Shown: positions 29,471 to 39,509 of the stretch, piece by piece
Layout: every line of letters begins with the position of its first letter
Position numbering within the stretch: the stretch's first letter is position 1
Source: Chara braunii
Lineage: Eukaryota > Streptophyta > Charophyceae > Charales > Characeae
Assembly: GCA_003427395.1 (NCBI GenBank)
Contig: BFEA01000665.1
Location: forward strand, 514,845 to 554,948
DNA length: 40,104 nucleotides
Reading direction: 5' to 3'
Translations under genes and position numbers: made by a program
The notes under the pieces: generated by a model
Database searches by the model: none
What the model was told of the DNA's origin: nothing
Seen by the model: the letters and a program-made list of their open reading frames with translations, nothing else

Positions 29471-29682
29471 ATGTGGCGCATCACGTCCACGCAATTTGTG
29501 CACATGCGCCGCATAGCCCATGCACACGCCGCGCGCACGTGATGCGGCGGATTTACAAAGTAATCCAAAAAAGAAAAGGGCAGGCCGCGGTAACCAAAAG
29601 CGCCCCTCCTTTTTGAAAATTGTATGAAAAAAAACATTTTGGGGCCACTTTGTACTACTCATTGGAGCTATCATCTTTTCCA

Positions 29683-30117
29683 GAAGATCCCCTGCAAAGA
29701 GTCAGCAGGGGTCCCAGACCATGAGCAGGCCAGCAATATATCTTGGATTCGGATTCAGGTCTGTGTTCCTAAAGTTATGGGTTACGAAAGTAATACAAGC
29801 ACTTCAGTAGCTGTCTTGTTTTTTTGTTTTTCCTTTTCTTAGGGCCTCGCTCCACTCATCACAAAAGAAAAACATGTGGTTTGTATGGTTCCAGTTTGTA
29901 GGAGAAGATTCATTCTAGTTTTGCACATTTGGTGAGTAGTGGAGTGGAGCCCTGAAAATCACATGCCGAGTTAGTAAGTCAGTAACCCATAACTGCTGAA
30001 ACATGGACCTGAATTTGAAGCTACACCCTATATAGCTGGCCTGCTCCCTCGTTACTACAAGTCCAGTGACTACCCTTCTCCTGCAGATGGGACCCTTGCC
30101 AATTTTTGGCAGGGACT
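29683..30117. mobile_element. composite foldback with tRNA-like arms, copy 1
   Basis: The outer ends GCAGGGGTCCCA and GAGCAGGCCAGC (left) are repeated inverted on the right (TGGGACCCTTGCC, GCTGGCCTGCTC). Each arm then carries the tRNA-like module with AACCCATAACTGCTGAAAC and AGACCTGAATTCGAATC-type sequence (left arm on the minus strand, right arm on the plus strand). At the centre (29841-29954) sits a MITE with AGGGCCTCGCTCCACTC ends. The nested symmetric architecture recurs at 34.0-34.4 kb. Confidence 0.65.
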
Positions 30118-30159
30118 TTTTGAAAGTACCGGCAGGGGTTGTCTGAATAATTTGAAAGG

Positions 30160-30162
<3 letters not shown>

Positions 30163-30222
<60 letters not shown>
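30163..30222. repeat. (CT)n microsatellite
   Basis: This is a pure CT run of about 29 units, followed by (TTC)n at 30248-30277 and T/A-rich sequence. Confidence 0.95.
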
Positions 30223-30299
30223 GCGTGTATACTCACACCACAGCTTCTGCTTCTTCTTCTTCTTCTTCTTCTTCTTTTTATTATTTTTTATTTTTTATT

Positions 30300-30370
30300 T
30301 TTTTAGCGCATCTGCGATCAGTGCATTGCGCAGCGCACTTCATCTATGCACCGCAAGTATGGAAAGTTTC
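30300..30370 (-). repeat. GTGCGC-rich dispersed repeat, short copy
   Basis: The sequence GCGCATCTGCGATCAGTGCA through GCGCAGCGCAC ends TGCACCGCAAGTATGGAAAG. This end motif is shared with copies at 31.3, 33.7 and 39.1 kb. Confidence 0.5.
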
Positions 30371-30419
30371 TTTTTCCCCCCCTCAATTGAAAGGATTCAC
30401 GCTGCAGACACCCAGTCCC

Positions 30420-31150
30420 GGTCCCAGGGTCCCGACAAGTCCTAAGTCCCAGGGCCGTTCCATAGGGTAGGCCGTAGGGTGTAGAGGCCAAAGCGTCATA
30501 GGTCGGTAGGTGTCAGTACCGAAGCGTTGTAGGTCGGTAGGACGCCGTCCGGTACCCGACGAGAAAGTCCAGAAGCGTCCAGTCAAGTCCAACAGTCCCA
30601 AGTGCAACTTTGCAGCATGTCCCAGGAAAGTCCGGAAGCTACCGGACCGACAAAATGTTTGCAGCAGACAGGCCGCGGCCAATCGGTACCGGTCTGAAGC
30701 AGGCCAAGTCAAGCCAAGCCCAGCGAAGCCAAGTCCCGTATTTAGCTGCTACAGTGCAGCGGCTCATCACTTGTTCAGTTGCGAGATGCGGGAGCACTGC
30801 TGCTGCTTGTGCGTTACGGCAACTTGGGCACTGTGCACCTGAAGAAGGAGGGCGCCTGTGAGATACTCTATATATAGGCTAGATGTAGAGCAGGAGGAAG
30901 GCGGCCATAGCCGCCAAGGTGTAAGCTGCCTGAGTGGGTGCATCAAGGGTAACGATCTAGGGTAGAGAGAAGAGAGAGAGTGAGGCAGAGTGAGTTAAGT
31001 CAGAGGGAGAGAGGAGAGGGGAGAAGCCATAGCCGCTATCTGGTTGAAATCCGTTGTGTGTGTGTGCGGCAGAGCCGCTGAAGACTAACATTCTTGTATA
31101 TTACTATATTGATAATAATATTGGAGACGACATCTTCAAGTGTTGATTGT
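30420..31150 (+). mobile_element. LTR-like segment D (CATAGC family)
   Basis: AAGTCC/GTCCAG-rich upstream sequence resembles a U3 region. A TATA box, CTATATATAGG, lies at about 30869. It is followed by GGCGGCCATAGCCGCC (30901), ACGATCTAGGGTAGAG (about 30952) and AGCCATAGCCGCTATCTGGT-TGAAA (about 31026). Segment A (11.8-12.4 kb) has the same landmarks in the same order and spacing class. It is probably a solo LTR, since neither flank carries gag-pol. Confidence 0.45.
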
Positions 31151-31295
31151 ATCTCGATCTGGCTTCTCACGTGTGAACTCTTATGTGAATGTTCATTGAT
31201 GTATGTGAGGTTGAACTTGGCGAGTACTTGGCTCATTTCACAATCCACCTTTCTGTTCTTCAGACTTCTTCTCCTCTTCCATCTTTTATTTATTT

Positions 31296-31465
31296 GTTTA
31301 TTTCCATACCTGCGGTGCACCTGTGCGGTGCGCAATGCGGTGCGGGCCGCTGTGTGCTGTGCGCACACCCCCGGTGCGCGCGCACCGCAGCTGTGCGGGG
31401 TGTGCTGTGCGGTGCGCTGTGTTAGGGTTCGCTGTGCGCCGGTGCGCGGGGGGTGCGCTGGTAGT
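31296..31465 (+). repeat. GTGCGC-rich dispersed repeat
   Basis: It starts TTTATTTCCATACCTGCGGT and continues as GTGCGGTGCGC-type sequence to GTAGTGCGCCACT, followed by a T/A-rich run. The leading motif recurs inverted at 30.3 and 39.1 kb and direct at 33.7 kb. Confidence 0.6.
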
Positions 31466-31499
31466 GCGCCACTATTTTTTTTATTTTTTATTTTTCCTT

Positions 31500-31860
31500 G
31501 GTTCGGTGCAGATGCAGCAATGTGCCTCGACCCTTGCCCGGATCCGCGCCATGGGGCCCATGGTCCGTGAAGTGTCTCTTCAACACTGTCACATTGTGTT
31601 TCTGCTCCATTATGTCCTGCAAGCACAACCCCACAGCGAAGGTTGTGTCAGCCCCTTCATCAAAAACTCTCTAAAACCCCCTCAGACAGCCCTCTCCCAC
31701 CCAGCCCCTTCCCCCCACCCCACCTCCGCCCCAAACTCTACAGCGACCCCCAGCCACCGCCACCCCCAACTCTACAACGCCCCTCTCCCACCACCGAAGA
31801 ACGGAAATTTAAAGCAGGTTAGAAATTCGAAATTAAAAAAAAAAAAAAATTGTGTGGTGG
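31500..31860. other. no gene recognised
   Basis: The left part is unique sequence. The right part is CCACCCC/CCAGCC-rich, grading into an A-run at 31837. No motif is seen in the overlapping frames. Confidence 0.35.
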
Positions 31861-32830
31861 AAGAAGATCGTGCACCCCGTCCGAGGGAGGAAGGAGGAGA
31901 TGGTGAATGGCGGAGGGAGGAGGGAGTAGATGAAAGATGGCGGTTGAAAATGGCGGAGGGAGGAGGGAGGGGATGGTGGTTGGGGGAGCAACGAGGGAGG
32001 AGATGAAAGATGGCGGTTGGAAGGAGGGATGGCATGGTGGTTGCCCGAAGGACGAGGGAGGGCATGAACGATGGCGGAGGGAGGAGGGAGGAAATGAAAG
32101 ATGGTGGTAAAAAATGGCGGTTGGGAGGAGGGAGGGCATGGTGGTTGGCGGAAGGACGAGGGAGGAGATGAACGATGGCGGAGGGGGGAGGGAGGAAGTG
32201 ACAGATGGCAGTTCAAAATTGCGGAGGGAGGAGGGAGTGGATGGTGGTTGTTGGAGGGAGGAGGAAGGAAATGAAAGATGGGGGTTGAAAATGGCGGAGG
32301 GAGGAGGGAGGGCATGGTGGTTGGTGGAGCGGACGAGGGAGGAGATGAACGATGGTGGAGGGAGGAGGGAGGAGATGGAAGATGGTGGAGGGAGGAGGGA
32401 GGGGATGGCGGAGGGAGGACGCCGAAGATGGGGGAGGAAGATGATGGCGGGAGGTGGAGGGGATGGAGGAAGATGGGGGAGAAAGAAGATGGCGAGAGGT
32501 GGAGAGGATGAGGGAAGTTGGGTTGACGTGGAGGGAGGAAGGACGGGAGATGGCAGAGGGAGCAAGGAGGAGGGAGAAGGGAGGAGGTTGTGGAGAAAGA
32601 TGATGGCGGGAGGTGGAGGGGATGAGGGAAGTTTCATTGTGGAGGCAGAGCCGTAAAAACTAGTGGAACATGGCAGGGACGATGGGGAGGGAAGAAGATA
32701 GCGGGAAGAGGAGGCGGTAGATTGTGGAGGGAGGAGGGAGGAGGTGCAGGATGGTGGAGGGAGGGGGTGCAAGATGGTGGAGGAAGGAGGGAGGAGGTGG
32801 AAGATTGAGGAGGAAGATGACTACAGGAGG
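31860..32830. repeat. GGAGGGA/GATGGCGG minisatellite, about 1 kb
   Basis: The units are variants of GATGGCGGAGGGAGGAGGGA and GGATGGTGGTTGG, repeated dozens of times with higher-order blocks (GAGGAGATGAACGATGGCGG, TTGAAAATGGCGG). One strand is nearly all purine and G-rich. The long frames in both directions (Gly/Glu/Arg and Pro/Ser) are by-products of the repeat. Confidence 0.9.
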
Positions 32831-32957
32831 TGTAGTGGATGGATGATGGCAGGTGGTGGAGGGGATGGACGATGGCGTAGACGCCGGCGGGTGGAGAAAG
32901 GAGAGCCGCCCTGAAATAATTGGCACAACGCAAAAAAAAAAAGATAAAAAGGTGGGA

Positions 32958-32961
<4 letters not shown>

Positions 32962-33052
<91 letters not shown>

Positions 33053-33053
33053 N

Positions 33054-33120
<67 letters not shown>
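32962..33120. repeat. (GT)n(GA)n compound microsatellite
   Basis: About 13 GT units are followed by about 65 GA units, with one ambiguous base at 33053. Confidence 0.95.
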
Positions 33121-33121
<1 letters not shown>

Positions 33122-33214
33122 CTGGTGGCCACCCACGTGATCGACGCTGCCCGCTGCTGCTCTCCTCGGTGTGAGCTCCTGCGCTCTCATCGCTGCCATC
33201 TCCCTGCACTGCTC

Positions 33215-33318
33215 CACTCTCCCTGCACCACTAACAGTGTCCCTCCACTCTCCCTGCACCACTAACAGTGTCCCTCCAGTCTCCCTGCACCACTAACAGT
33301 GTCCCTCCACTCTCCCTC
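33215..33318. repeat. tandem repeat, unit about 31 bp
   Basis: CTCCCTGCACCACTAACAGT-GTCCCTCCA is repeated three times with a partial fourth unit. Confidence 0.88.
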
Positions 33319-33441
33319 CCCACCTCCTCCACTCTCCTCCACACCCCTCGTCTCCCTCTTCCTCCACACAGCCTTCCAGGCGATGGCAATGGCATGGTGT
33401 CACGCGGGCAGCGTCACGCGGCGGCTTGACAACAGGGCCGA

Positions 33442-33484
33442 CGAGCCAACTTCGAAAGACTACTTCGAATTCGAAGTTGGCTCG
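33442..33484. repeat. 15-bp perfect inverted repeat
   Basis: CGAGCCAACTTCGAA and TTCGAAGTTGGCTCG surround a 13-nt spacer. It is a strong small hairpin, otherwise unexplained. Confidence 0.75.
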
Positions 33485-33654
33485 TGAGTGCCAAGAGAAA
33501 GAAGGCCGCCAATTGTTTTTTTCCCGGTTTCCGGACCAGGGCGGGGGCCCCCAAAAAAATCCTGTGGCGTTTGGAATATTTTTTCCTGCAGGGGGAGAAC
33601 CGGTACACCCCGACAGGCCAATTTTTTTTCTGGGGGGGGCTGTATTTTCGGTGG

Positions 33655-33815
33655 TGCGGCGCCTCAGGTGCGCACGCACCCTGCGCTGTGCGGCTTGCGC
33701 CGCAGGTGCGTGGCGCCGTGCATCGTGATGCGCCGCAGGTATGTTTATTTCCATACTTGCGGCACACTTCTGCTGTGCACCTTGCGGTGCGTGTGCGCCA
33801 TGCACCATGCACAAA
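33655..33815. repeat. GTGCGC-rich dispersed repeat, two abutting copies
   Basis: GCGCCGTGCATCGTGATGCG, CCGCAGGTATGTTTATTTCC and ATACTTGCGGCACAC show two copies meeting head to head at TTTATTT. The right copy continues GTGCACCTTGCGGTGCGTGT. Confidence 0.55.
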
Positions 33816-33861
33816 TTAGTGATGCGCTCAATTTTTCATTATTATTATTATTTTTAAATGG

Positions 33862-33862
<1 letters not shown>

Positions 33863-33941
<79 letters not shown>
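33863..33941. repeat. (GA)n microsatellite
   Basis: This is a pure GA run of about 39 units. Confidence 0.95.
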
Positions 33942-33942
<1 letters not shown>

Positions 33943-34067
33943 AACGCATCCCCTTCACACGTATCAGAGGGCCCATGCAGGTAATCTGGTCCTCGCAGCA
34001 ATTTAGCGCAGACCGTCTACCGAAATCGAGGCAATCAGTGAATATGAAGTGAAGCACGAGCTGTGCG

Positions 34068-34370
34068 AATATATACTCAGGATTCGAATTCAGGTCTGTG
34101 TTTCAGCAGTTATGGGTTGCTCACTTAGCTAGGCCCTGTTGGTCTCTGCACGTGATTCTCAGGGCGTGGATGCACTGCTCACGAAATGTGCAAAATTAGA
34201 ATGAATGCCGCCGTATGTTTTGTCTTTTGTGCATGTGGTGAGTAGAGGCCCTTAGGGCTACTGCATGTATTCCTAAGAAAAGAAAAACGAGAAAAAAGAG
34301 AATTAGTGACCCATAACGGTGATGCACAGACCTGAATTCGAATCCGGACTATATATTCTCGGCCCACGCA
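34068..34370. mobile_element. composite foldback with tRNA-like arms, copy 2
   Basis: The left arm (34068-34140, minus strand) reads CCTAGCTAAGTGAGCAACCC, ATAACTGCTGAAACACAGAC and CTGAATTCGAATCCTGAG. The right arm (34297-34362, plus strand) reads TAGTGACCCATAACGGTGAT, GCACAGACCTGAATTCGAAT, CCGGACTATATATTC. Between them, 34161-34253 is the MITE core of copy 1 in the opposite orientation, shown by CATTCTAATTTTGCACATTT on the minus strand. Confidence 0.65.
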
Positions 34371-34463
34371 TTCAAACTGGAAGTCTAAAGTCTATCTCTG
34401 CTCCACGTGGGGTCCTCACTAATTCGCTGTAGGGGCCCTTTGGAAAAGAGATTGGACACAATT

Positions 34464-34480
34464 AGGACATGCACACCCAC
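34464..34480 (+). repeat. target-site duplication, left copy
   Basis: AGGACATGCACACCCAC is identical to 38916-38932 and marks the insertion boundaries of the LINE between them. Confidence 0.88.
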
Positions 34481-35135
34481 CCTCCGTTCTCCCCGCCACA
34501 GGAACCCCCGCCTGCAATGCCGCCTGAGACCCCCCCGCCGCCCGGTCCCGACTCCCCGCCTTTTGTGTCACAGCTGCAGAAAGGGGGCCCGAATGGTGAA
34601 GAACCGGAGCTGCCTCGTCAACCTCGACTGCGCCACCTGATTGAGAAAGGGCTCCACCAGGGCCCACTCCCCTTGGGAGATAAGGTCCTGGCGATCCCTA
34701 TTAGAAAGAAAAATGGTCGGTGGGAAGTGGGCCTCTTCCCGTCAGAAGAAAACGACTACCAGGGGGACGGTCACACTGCATGGATCGAAGCTGCAGCAGG
34801 ATGCAGAAGGGAAGAGTAGCTTTAGACTCAAGGATGCAAAGGAGTTTATCACAGCCCAATATGAGGCAGGGGCCAAGGCCATGATACGGGTGGGTTCAGG
34901 GTCGTGTAGAATTGCAGAGAATGATCTTTATATCCTCTTCGATGAAAAAAAAGAGGCAGATCGAACCTGGGTAACCCACAATTCCCTGTTGGAATTGCAA
35001 TGCTCTAAGATCAAACCTAGTCACATCTGGTCTGATACTGACACTACCGCCGCCTTGTGCTCAATTATCCGGAAGAATATCATCAACGAAGGAGTAGCCT
35101 GGGACCACCATGCATGGCACCAACTGTCGGACTAA
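34481..35135 (+). pseudogene. LINE ORF1-like, frameshifted
   Basis: A proline-rich start (PPETPPPPGPDSPPF) leads to LGDKVLAIPIRKKNGRWEVG in one frame, ending at a stop at 34819. A second frame continues with FRLKDAKEFITAQYEAGAKA and ends WHQLSD before a stop at 35135. A frameshift near 34790-34815 separates the parts. No zinc knuckle or clear RRM motif is visible, so the ORF1 call rests on position ahead of the endonuclease. Confidence 0.6.
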
Positions 35136-35149
35136 GAAGGGGGGAGAAT

Positions 35150-35969
35150 ATGGTGTGTGGTAGTAATGGAAGGGATAGACGCAATATACGGTCGTAATAG
35201 GGGCTGGCGTAAAACACTGCGAAATGCAGATCTGGACCTCAGATCCATCAACGTCAATGGACTCGCCACACACTGCCAGACAAGTCCCAAGCCATAAGGG
35301 AGCTGGCCAGACATAGTCTGTGTTCAAGAAACACATTTGACGGACTCCCCCGACCATCATAGGGCGCACAAAGCTGTCTGGTCATACCAAGCCTACATAG
35401 CACATGCACCAGGGCCAGCGACGACAGGGACGGCGATATGGATTCCCCCAAACTCCCGTTTGGATGTGCTGCATTGGGAACAGGATAAGGAGGAGGGACG
35501 GTGGGTTTATGTGCTGGGGGCATTAGAGTTAGAGGTGGTCTGTGTCTTTTGCATTTATGCCCCGAATACTGTGATGGAACGTGAAACTTTTTTTCAAAAA
35601 ATTCAGACGAAAATCCCCCAAGGTATCCCGATCATACTCGCCAGGGATATTAACGCAGCCCCCGACCGACACCTGGATCGTTGGCGAGTTCCCCCCTCCA
35701 CCCTAAACCAAGTGGGGGAAGATGAGAGCATGCTTAGCCGCGTATGCAATTCTCTGTCCCTCTTGGACACCTTTTGTCGTTCATTCCCTACAGAGCGAAC
35801 ATTCACGTGTGTTAGGAACCACGACCCGACCAGGCTGTCCAAGACAAGGATTGATTTGATTCTTATCTCAGAAGATTTAGCAGGCAGTCTGGCAATGACA
35901 GCAATTCTCCCGCCAAGCCCCTATCCAGGAGTAGATCATAAGATGTGTACGATAGCACTCACTTTCTGA
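35150..35969 (+). pseudogene. LINE ORF2 endonuclease domain (APE-like)
   Basis: Blocks in order are SINVNGL (catalytic Asn region), PDIVCVQETHL (catalytic Glu), FCIYAPNTVMERETFF, ARDINAAPDRHLDR (in place of GDFN), SKTRIDLILIS and YPGVDHKM (in place of SDH). These make a nearly complete apurinic-like endonuclease, the nickase of target-primed reverse transcription. A stop or frameshift lies at about 35297 between the first two blocks, and Gly of GDFN and Ser of SDH are changed. The frame ends at 35969, with the polymerase N-terminus missing. Confidence 0.85.
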
Positions 35970-38548
35970 AAAAGGCCGGACCAAGGTTGGCATCTACAAA
36001 ATGAATACTTCCTTGCTTCGTCTCACATCCTTCAAACAGTACCTAACTCAAACTAGGGAATATTGAAAAGAAAGTCGCCCCGCCAATCAAGTTGGAAAGA
36101 TCAGTGTGCCAAGGGGACCCCCTGCCACCTTTTCTCTTCCTCATAATTATGGAAGCTCTATCAGCCAACCTGCGGACAAATAAGGATATCACAAGAATTA
36201 AGATCACTCGAATCCCTGAGGATGTCGTTCTGGTGTGCTCGCTGTTCGCGGATGACCTCACTATCATGGTGGAGGCAACACAAGAGAACATGGAAGAGAT
36301 CCGCCGCTTGATGGACAGGTTTGCTCAAGTGTTCGACATGGTGGTTAACTGGGGAAGCAAAACTCAGTGATGGTGGATTCACCATCAAGGAAGCCGACCA
36401 TCCGACTCCCCTAACGCATAGTGGCTTCCATTACACGCCCCGGTTCGCATACTGGGGGTCTTTATGATTGCACAAGGGCGCCCCCCAACCAATGATGACT
36501 GGATCTGCACACCGGCATTGGCCAAGCTGGCCAATTGGCGACATAAGCATACATCTATCTTTGGCAGAGCTCTGGCTATAAACAATGTGGTGTTCGCTGC
36601 ATTGTGGCACAAATCGGTGTTGTGGCCACTAAGCAAGGCTGCCTTTCAGACCCTGCGGGCCAAGGTGGCAGCCTTCCTATGGAGGGGGGACGACAAGAGG
36701 GTGAGTGCCATTAGTCGGGTAGCATGGGAGTCAATCACACAACCAAAAAGCGTAGTAGGGCTAGGCATAATAGATCCAGCAATACAGGTACAGGCCCTCC
36801 GACTTAGGTGGGTGATAATGCTGATCTTTTCTTCAGAAAGCCCCTGGCGGATCCTGGCCCTGGAGCACAATGCCCGCTTGGCCCCACTCGCCCCACTCGA
36901 AATCAACCCGCTTACTTGGATAGAGGATCGCTACTGGTCCATCCCTTGCAAAATTCACGGCCAGGCAGTGGAGATGTTCTGGCCCACCCTGCTGAAGAGC
37001 TGGTGCAGGATACCCCTGCCCGAGAAGCGGCTGCCAGAGCCTTGGGAGGAAGTGTACCGACAACCGCTGTTTGGCAATCGGTGGATTGCCCCTCACCATG
37101 GGCAGATCTTGCGCAGCTCAGCAGCCCTGTGGAAAGGATGGGTCAAAAACGGGGTGCTCCAGGTTGGACACTTGTGGGACCAGGAAAGAAAAAATTGAAA
37201 AACGGCACCCCAGCTTCGAGATTCCCTGCGATACTGTGGAGGAACACATGGAAATGATACTCGAAACAATCCCCCTGGCCTGGGCCTACCCTAGAGGAGG
37301 GAGACTGGGTGGCTCCTCAGGCGTGGGCCTACCCTAGAGGAGGGAGACTGGGTGGCTCTGGTGGGGGAGGAGGATCGGATTGGAAAAATTCACATGGTGC
37401 GGACTTCCGACGTATTAGTGGAATATTACACCATTGGGGTGAAGGGGGGACTCCAATGCTCACGAGACAATTTCGAATGGAGGAACAAATTGGAGGTGTT
37501 CCGAGTGCGAGTATTGGACAAGGGAGAGGGTCCTACTGTCTTACAACCTCAAACGCCCGTACACGAACTGCCAATAGACCCACAAGAATGGCAGTGGCAG
37601 ACGGCGTGCAGAGCAACAACAAGGTCTAACAAAAAAATCCAACTGCACACCCTCTCCGTCAGATCTACTTACAAGATGCTTCGTCCGAAGAGGGTGTTGT
37701 GGGATCAAATCAATGGCAGATGGGCCCGACACCTGAATGTGGACAGAACACTCCTCACACCCATTAAGTGGTTCAACAATAACAAAACCAGGCCGGCAAA
37801 AATCACATCTTTGCAATGGCAGATTGCCCACGGCTGCCTTCCAACTATTGCCTGGTTGATCGACCACACCTACCTGGAACAGAAAGGGAAAGCACTCCCA
37901 TGGTGCCACAGATGCCTATCCGTGTTCCCAGCGCAGAAGCGGAATGAGACCATCGAACACATATTCATGCGATGTCAGGTGGCAGTACTGACATGGCGCT
38001 GGTGGGATCGCATCTGGAGGAAAGCAGTGCCGGACTTTCCCCGGCCTTGGTCATGGCAGGCTATCTTGGCGGGACACAGTCCAGCAATAGAGAGTGCACC
38101 CCGTTTTACAAGTAACTTGTTCAATCTGGGTAGACGGTCGGTGTTATGGGCACTTTGGTGGCAGCGGTGTCTCCTTGTCCTAGAAGGGGTAAAAATAGAG
38201 GGACACGAACTGACTGGGCAAATAAAGGAACTCATGTAATTGGAGCTGACAAGGAGATGGAGGGACCTCAAATCTCAACTAGACATTTACCAGACAGCTC
38301 AGGATATCAAGAAGGCGATTGAGGTATTTTGCAAAGAATGGCTGGGAGGACAATGGGGAGGGTGGTTTGCTCGTATTGAATGGACAAGGGACCAGGCTGC
38401 ATCATCGGGACAGGGACTTGTAAGAGACTACAGATTAGTGTTTAACGACTGGACTAACATTGACCCGTCCTTCCTGATGAGAGACCCATCTGATTTTCCG
38501 GACCCCTTCCCACCCCACCCCTTTGCCCTGATGGAGGTCATTGCGTGA
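35970..38548 (+). pseudogene. LINE ORF2 reverse transcriptase remnant and zf-RVT C-terminus
   Basis: Only about 120 bp separate the endonuclease end from VCQGDPLPPFLF (RT motif B) and FADD (catalytic motif C, about 36250), so the fingers and first catalytic Asp are deleted. The following frames (36464-37198, 37352-38239, 38240-38548) carry the thumb-like and connection regions, WVKNGVLQVGHLWD, and a zf-RVT module with C-H-R-C then H-I-F-M-R-C (about 37900-37975). A tandem duplication of about 43 bp (GGGCCTACCCTAGAGGAGGG at about 37284 and 37327) disrupts the frame. A stop at about 38240 splits the tail. Confidence 0.85.
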
Positions 38549-38915
38549 CAACACAGCAAGTCCTGGTGCTCCCCGGGAGGGGTGGTTGATCACCTCATAA
38601 GAACGACATCTCAGAATCCCAGAACGCTGCACCAAAAGGGAGGCAGGAGGCCAGGAAGACAAGAACGGTTAGGCACCATGCAGCAGGGCGAAGAGACCTC
38701 TTTCCTTCCAATCCTTTTCTTGCAAACCACATCCAATTCACATCCTGCTCAGTTAATCCCCTGCAAGCCAGGGCAATCAATGCTGGCTGGCAGACAAATG
38801 TGTTGACATTCTGGACGTACCGTGACAGTATCATGGGATGCTGGACCTGGTTTCCAGCAGGTGCGGCTCCCCACCAATAGATCGGAGCATTTTGTAAAAA
38901 AAGAAGGAAAAAAAA

Positions 38916-38932
38916 AGGACATGCACACCCAC
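38916..38932 (+). repeat. target-site duplication, right copy
   Basis: AGGACATGCACACCCAC is identical to 34464-34480 and directly follows the A-rich LINE tail. Confidence 0.88.
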
Positions 38933-39040
38933 ATGCACAGACATGTGCCCACAGTTTTGGGGTATGGCATGGCCCCTACTTTTTTCCCTCTTGCTTCTTG
39001 ATTTTTAGAAGCGAGGGGCATGCTTGGGCCCCCCACCCTG

Positions 39041-39175
39041 TCCTTTTTTTTTTTTTTTTTTTTTTTTTTCTGTGATGCGCCGCATCACGTGCACGTGTGT
39101 GCATGCGCGTGTGCTCTGCGTTGCATGTGCCCCGACCCCACGTGTGGGATGCACCGCAAGTACGTTTATTTCGAA
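39041..39175 (-). repeat. GTGCGC-rich dispersed repeat with A-tail
   Basis: On the minus strand it begins GAAATAAACGTACTTGCGGT, continues as GTGCATGCGC-type sequence to GTGATGCGGCGCATCACAG, and ends in an A-run (39041-39069 read as T). The poly-A end suggests a small retroposon. Confidence 0.55.
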
Positions 39176-39419
39176 TAGAAATTAGATAGCCCCTAATTCC
39201 ATCAGGATTTGAACTTCTTTTTTTTTTTTTTTTTTTTCCCATCGTTGAACTTGCGTTCTGCTTACTAACAGTTTACATGTGTCTACCGTTCAGCCACATG
39301 CGCTGGGTAGGCTTCCAGCCATTCCCTTTTTTTGTTTTCTTTGTCGTTAAAGGTCGACGGCCTTGCGATATTATCAGTGAACTTACTGGCCCCAGGTAAT
39401 CCAGAATTACTATATTCTG

Positions 39420-39505
39420 TTCATCTGATTGCATCTGGATTTCAACTTGGGTCTGTATTTCAACAGTTGATGGGTGTACCAACTGAGCTAGTCCCATTGG
39501 TAGGC
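39420..39505 (-). mobile_element. tRNA-like SINE
   Basis: The minus strand reads GGGACTAGCTCAGTTGGTAC, in which TAGCTCAGTTGG is a perfect A box. It continues CCCATCAACTGTTGAAATAC and AGACCCAAGTTGAAATCC, a mutated B box. It belongs to the family at 18655-18775. Confidence 0.6.
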
Positions 39506-39509
39506 CTCC

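Larger units (their letters stand above)
34481..38915 (+). mobile_element. L1-like LINE, 4.4 kb, inactive, with 17-nt TSD
   Basis: The element holds an ORF1 region, an ORF2 with endonuclease, partial reverse transcriptase and zf-RVT C-terminus, a 3' UTR and an A-rich tail (38895-38915). Perfect 17-nt direct repeats flank it, showing a complete target-primed insertion. It is in sense orientation within PMS1 intron 3. The 5' end follows the duplication directly and the ORF1 start is near, so the 5' end may be complete. It is disabled by several frameshifts, a large deletion in the polymerase and a small tandem duplication. Confidence 0.85.

Noticed and set aside
31819-32772. 317-codon minus-strand Pro/Ser-rich ORF
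   Set aside because: It lies wholly within the GGAGGGA minisatellite. The repeat unit explains the composition and the open frame.
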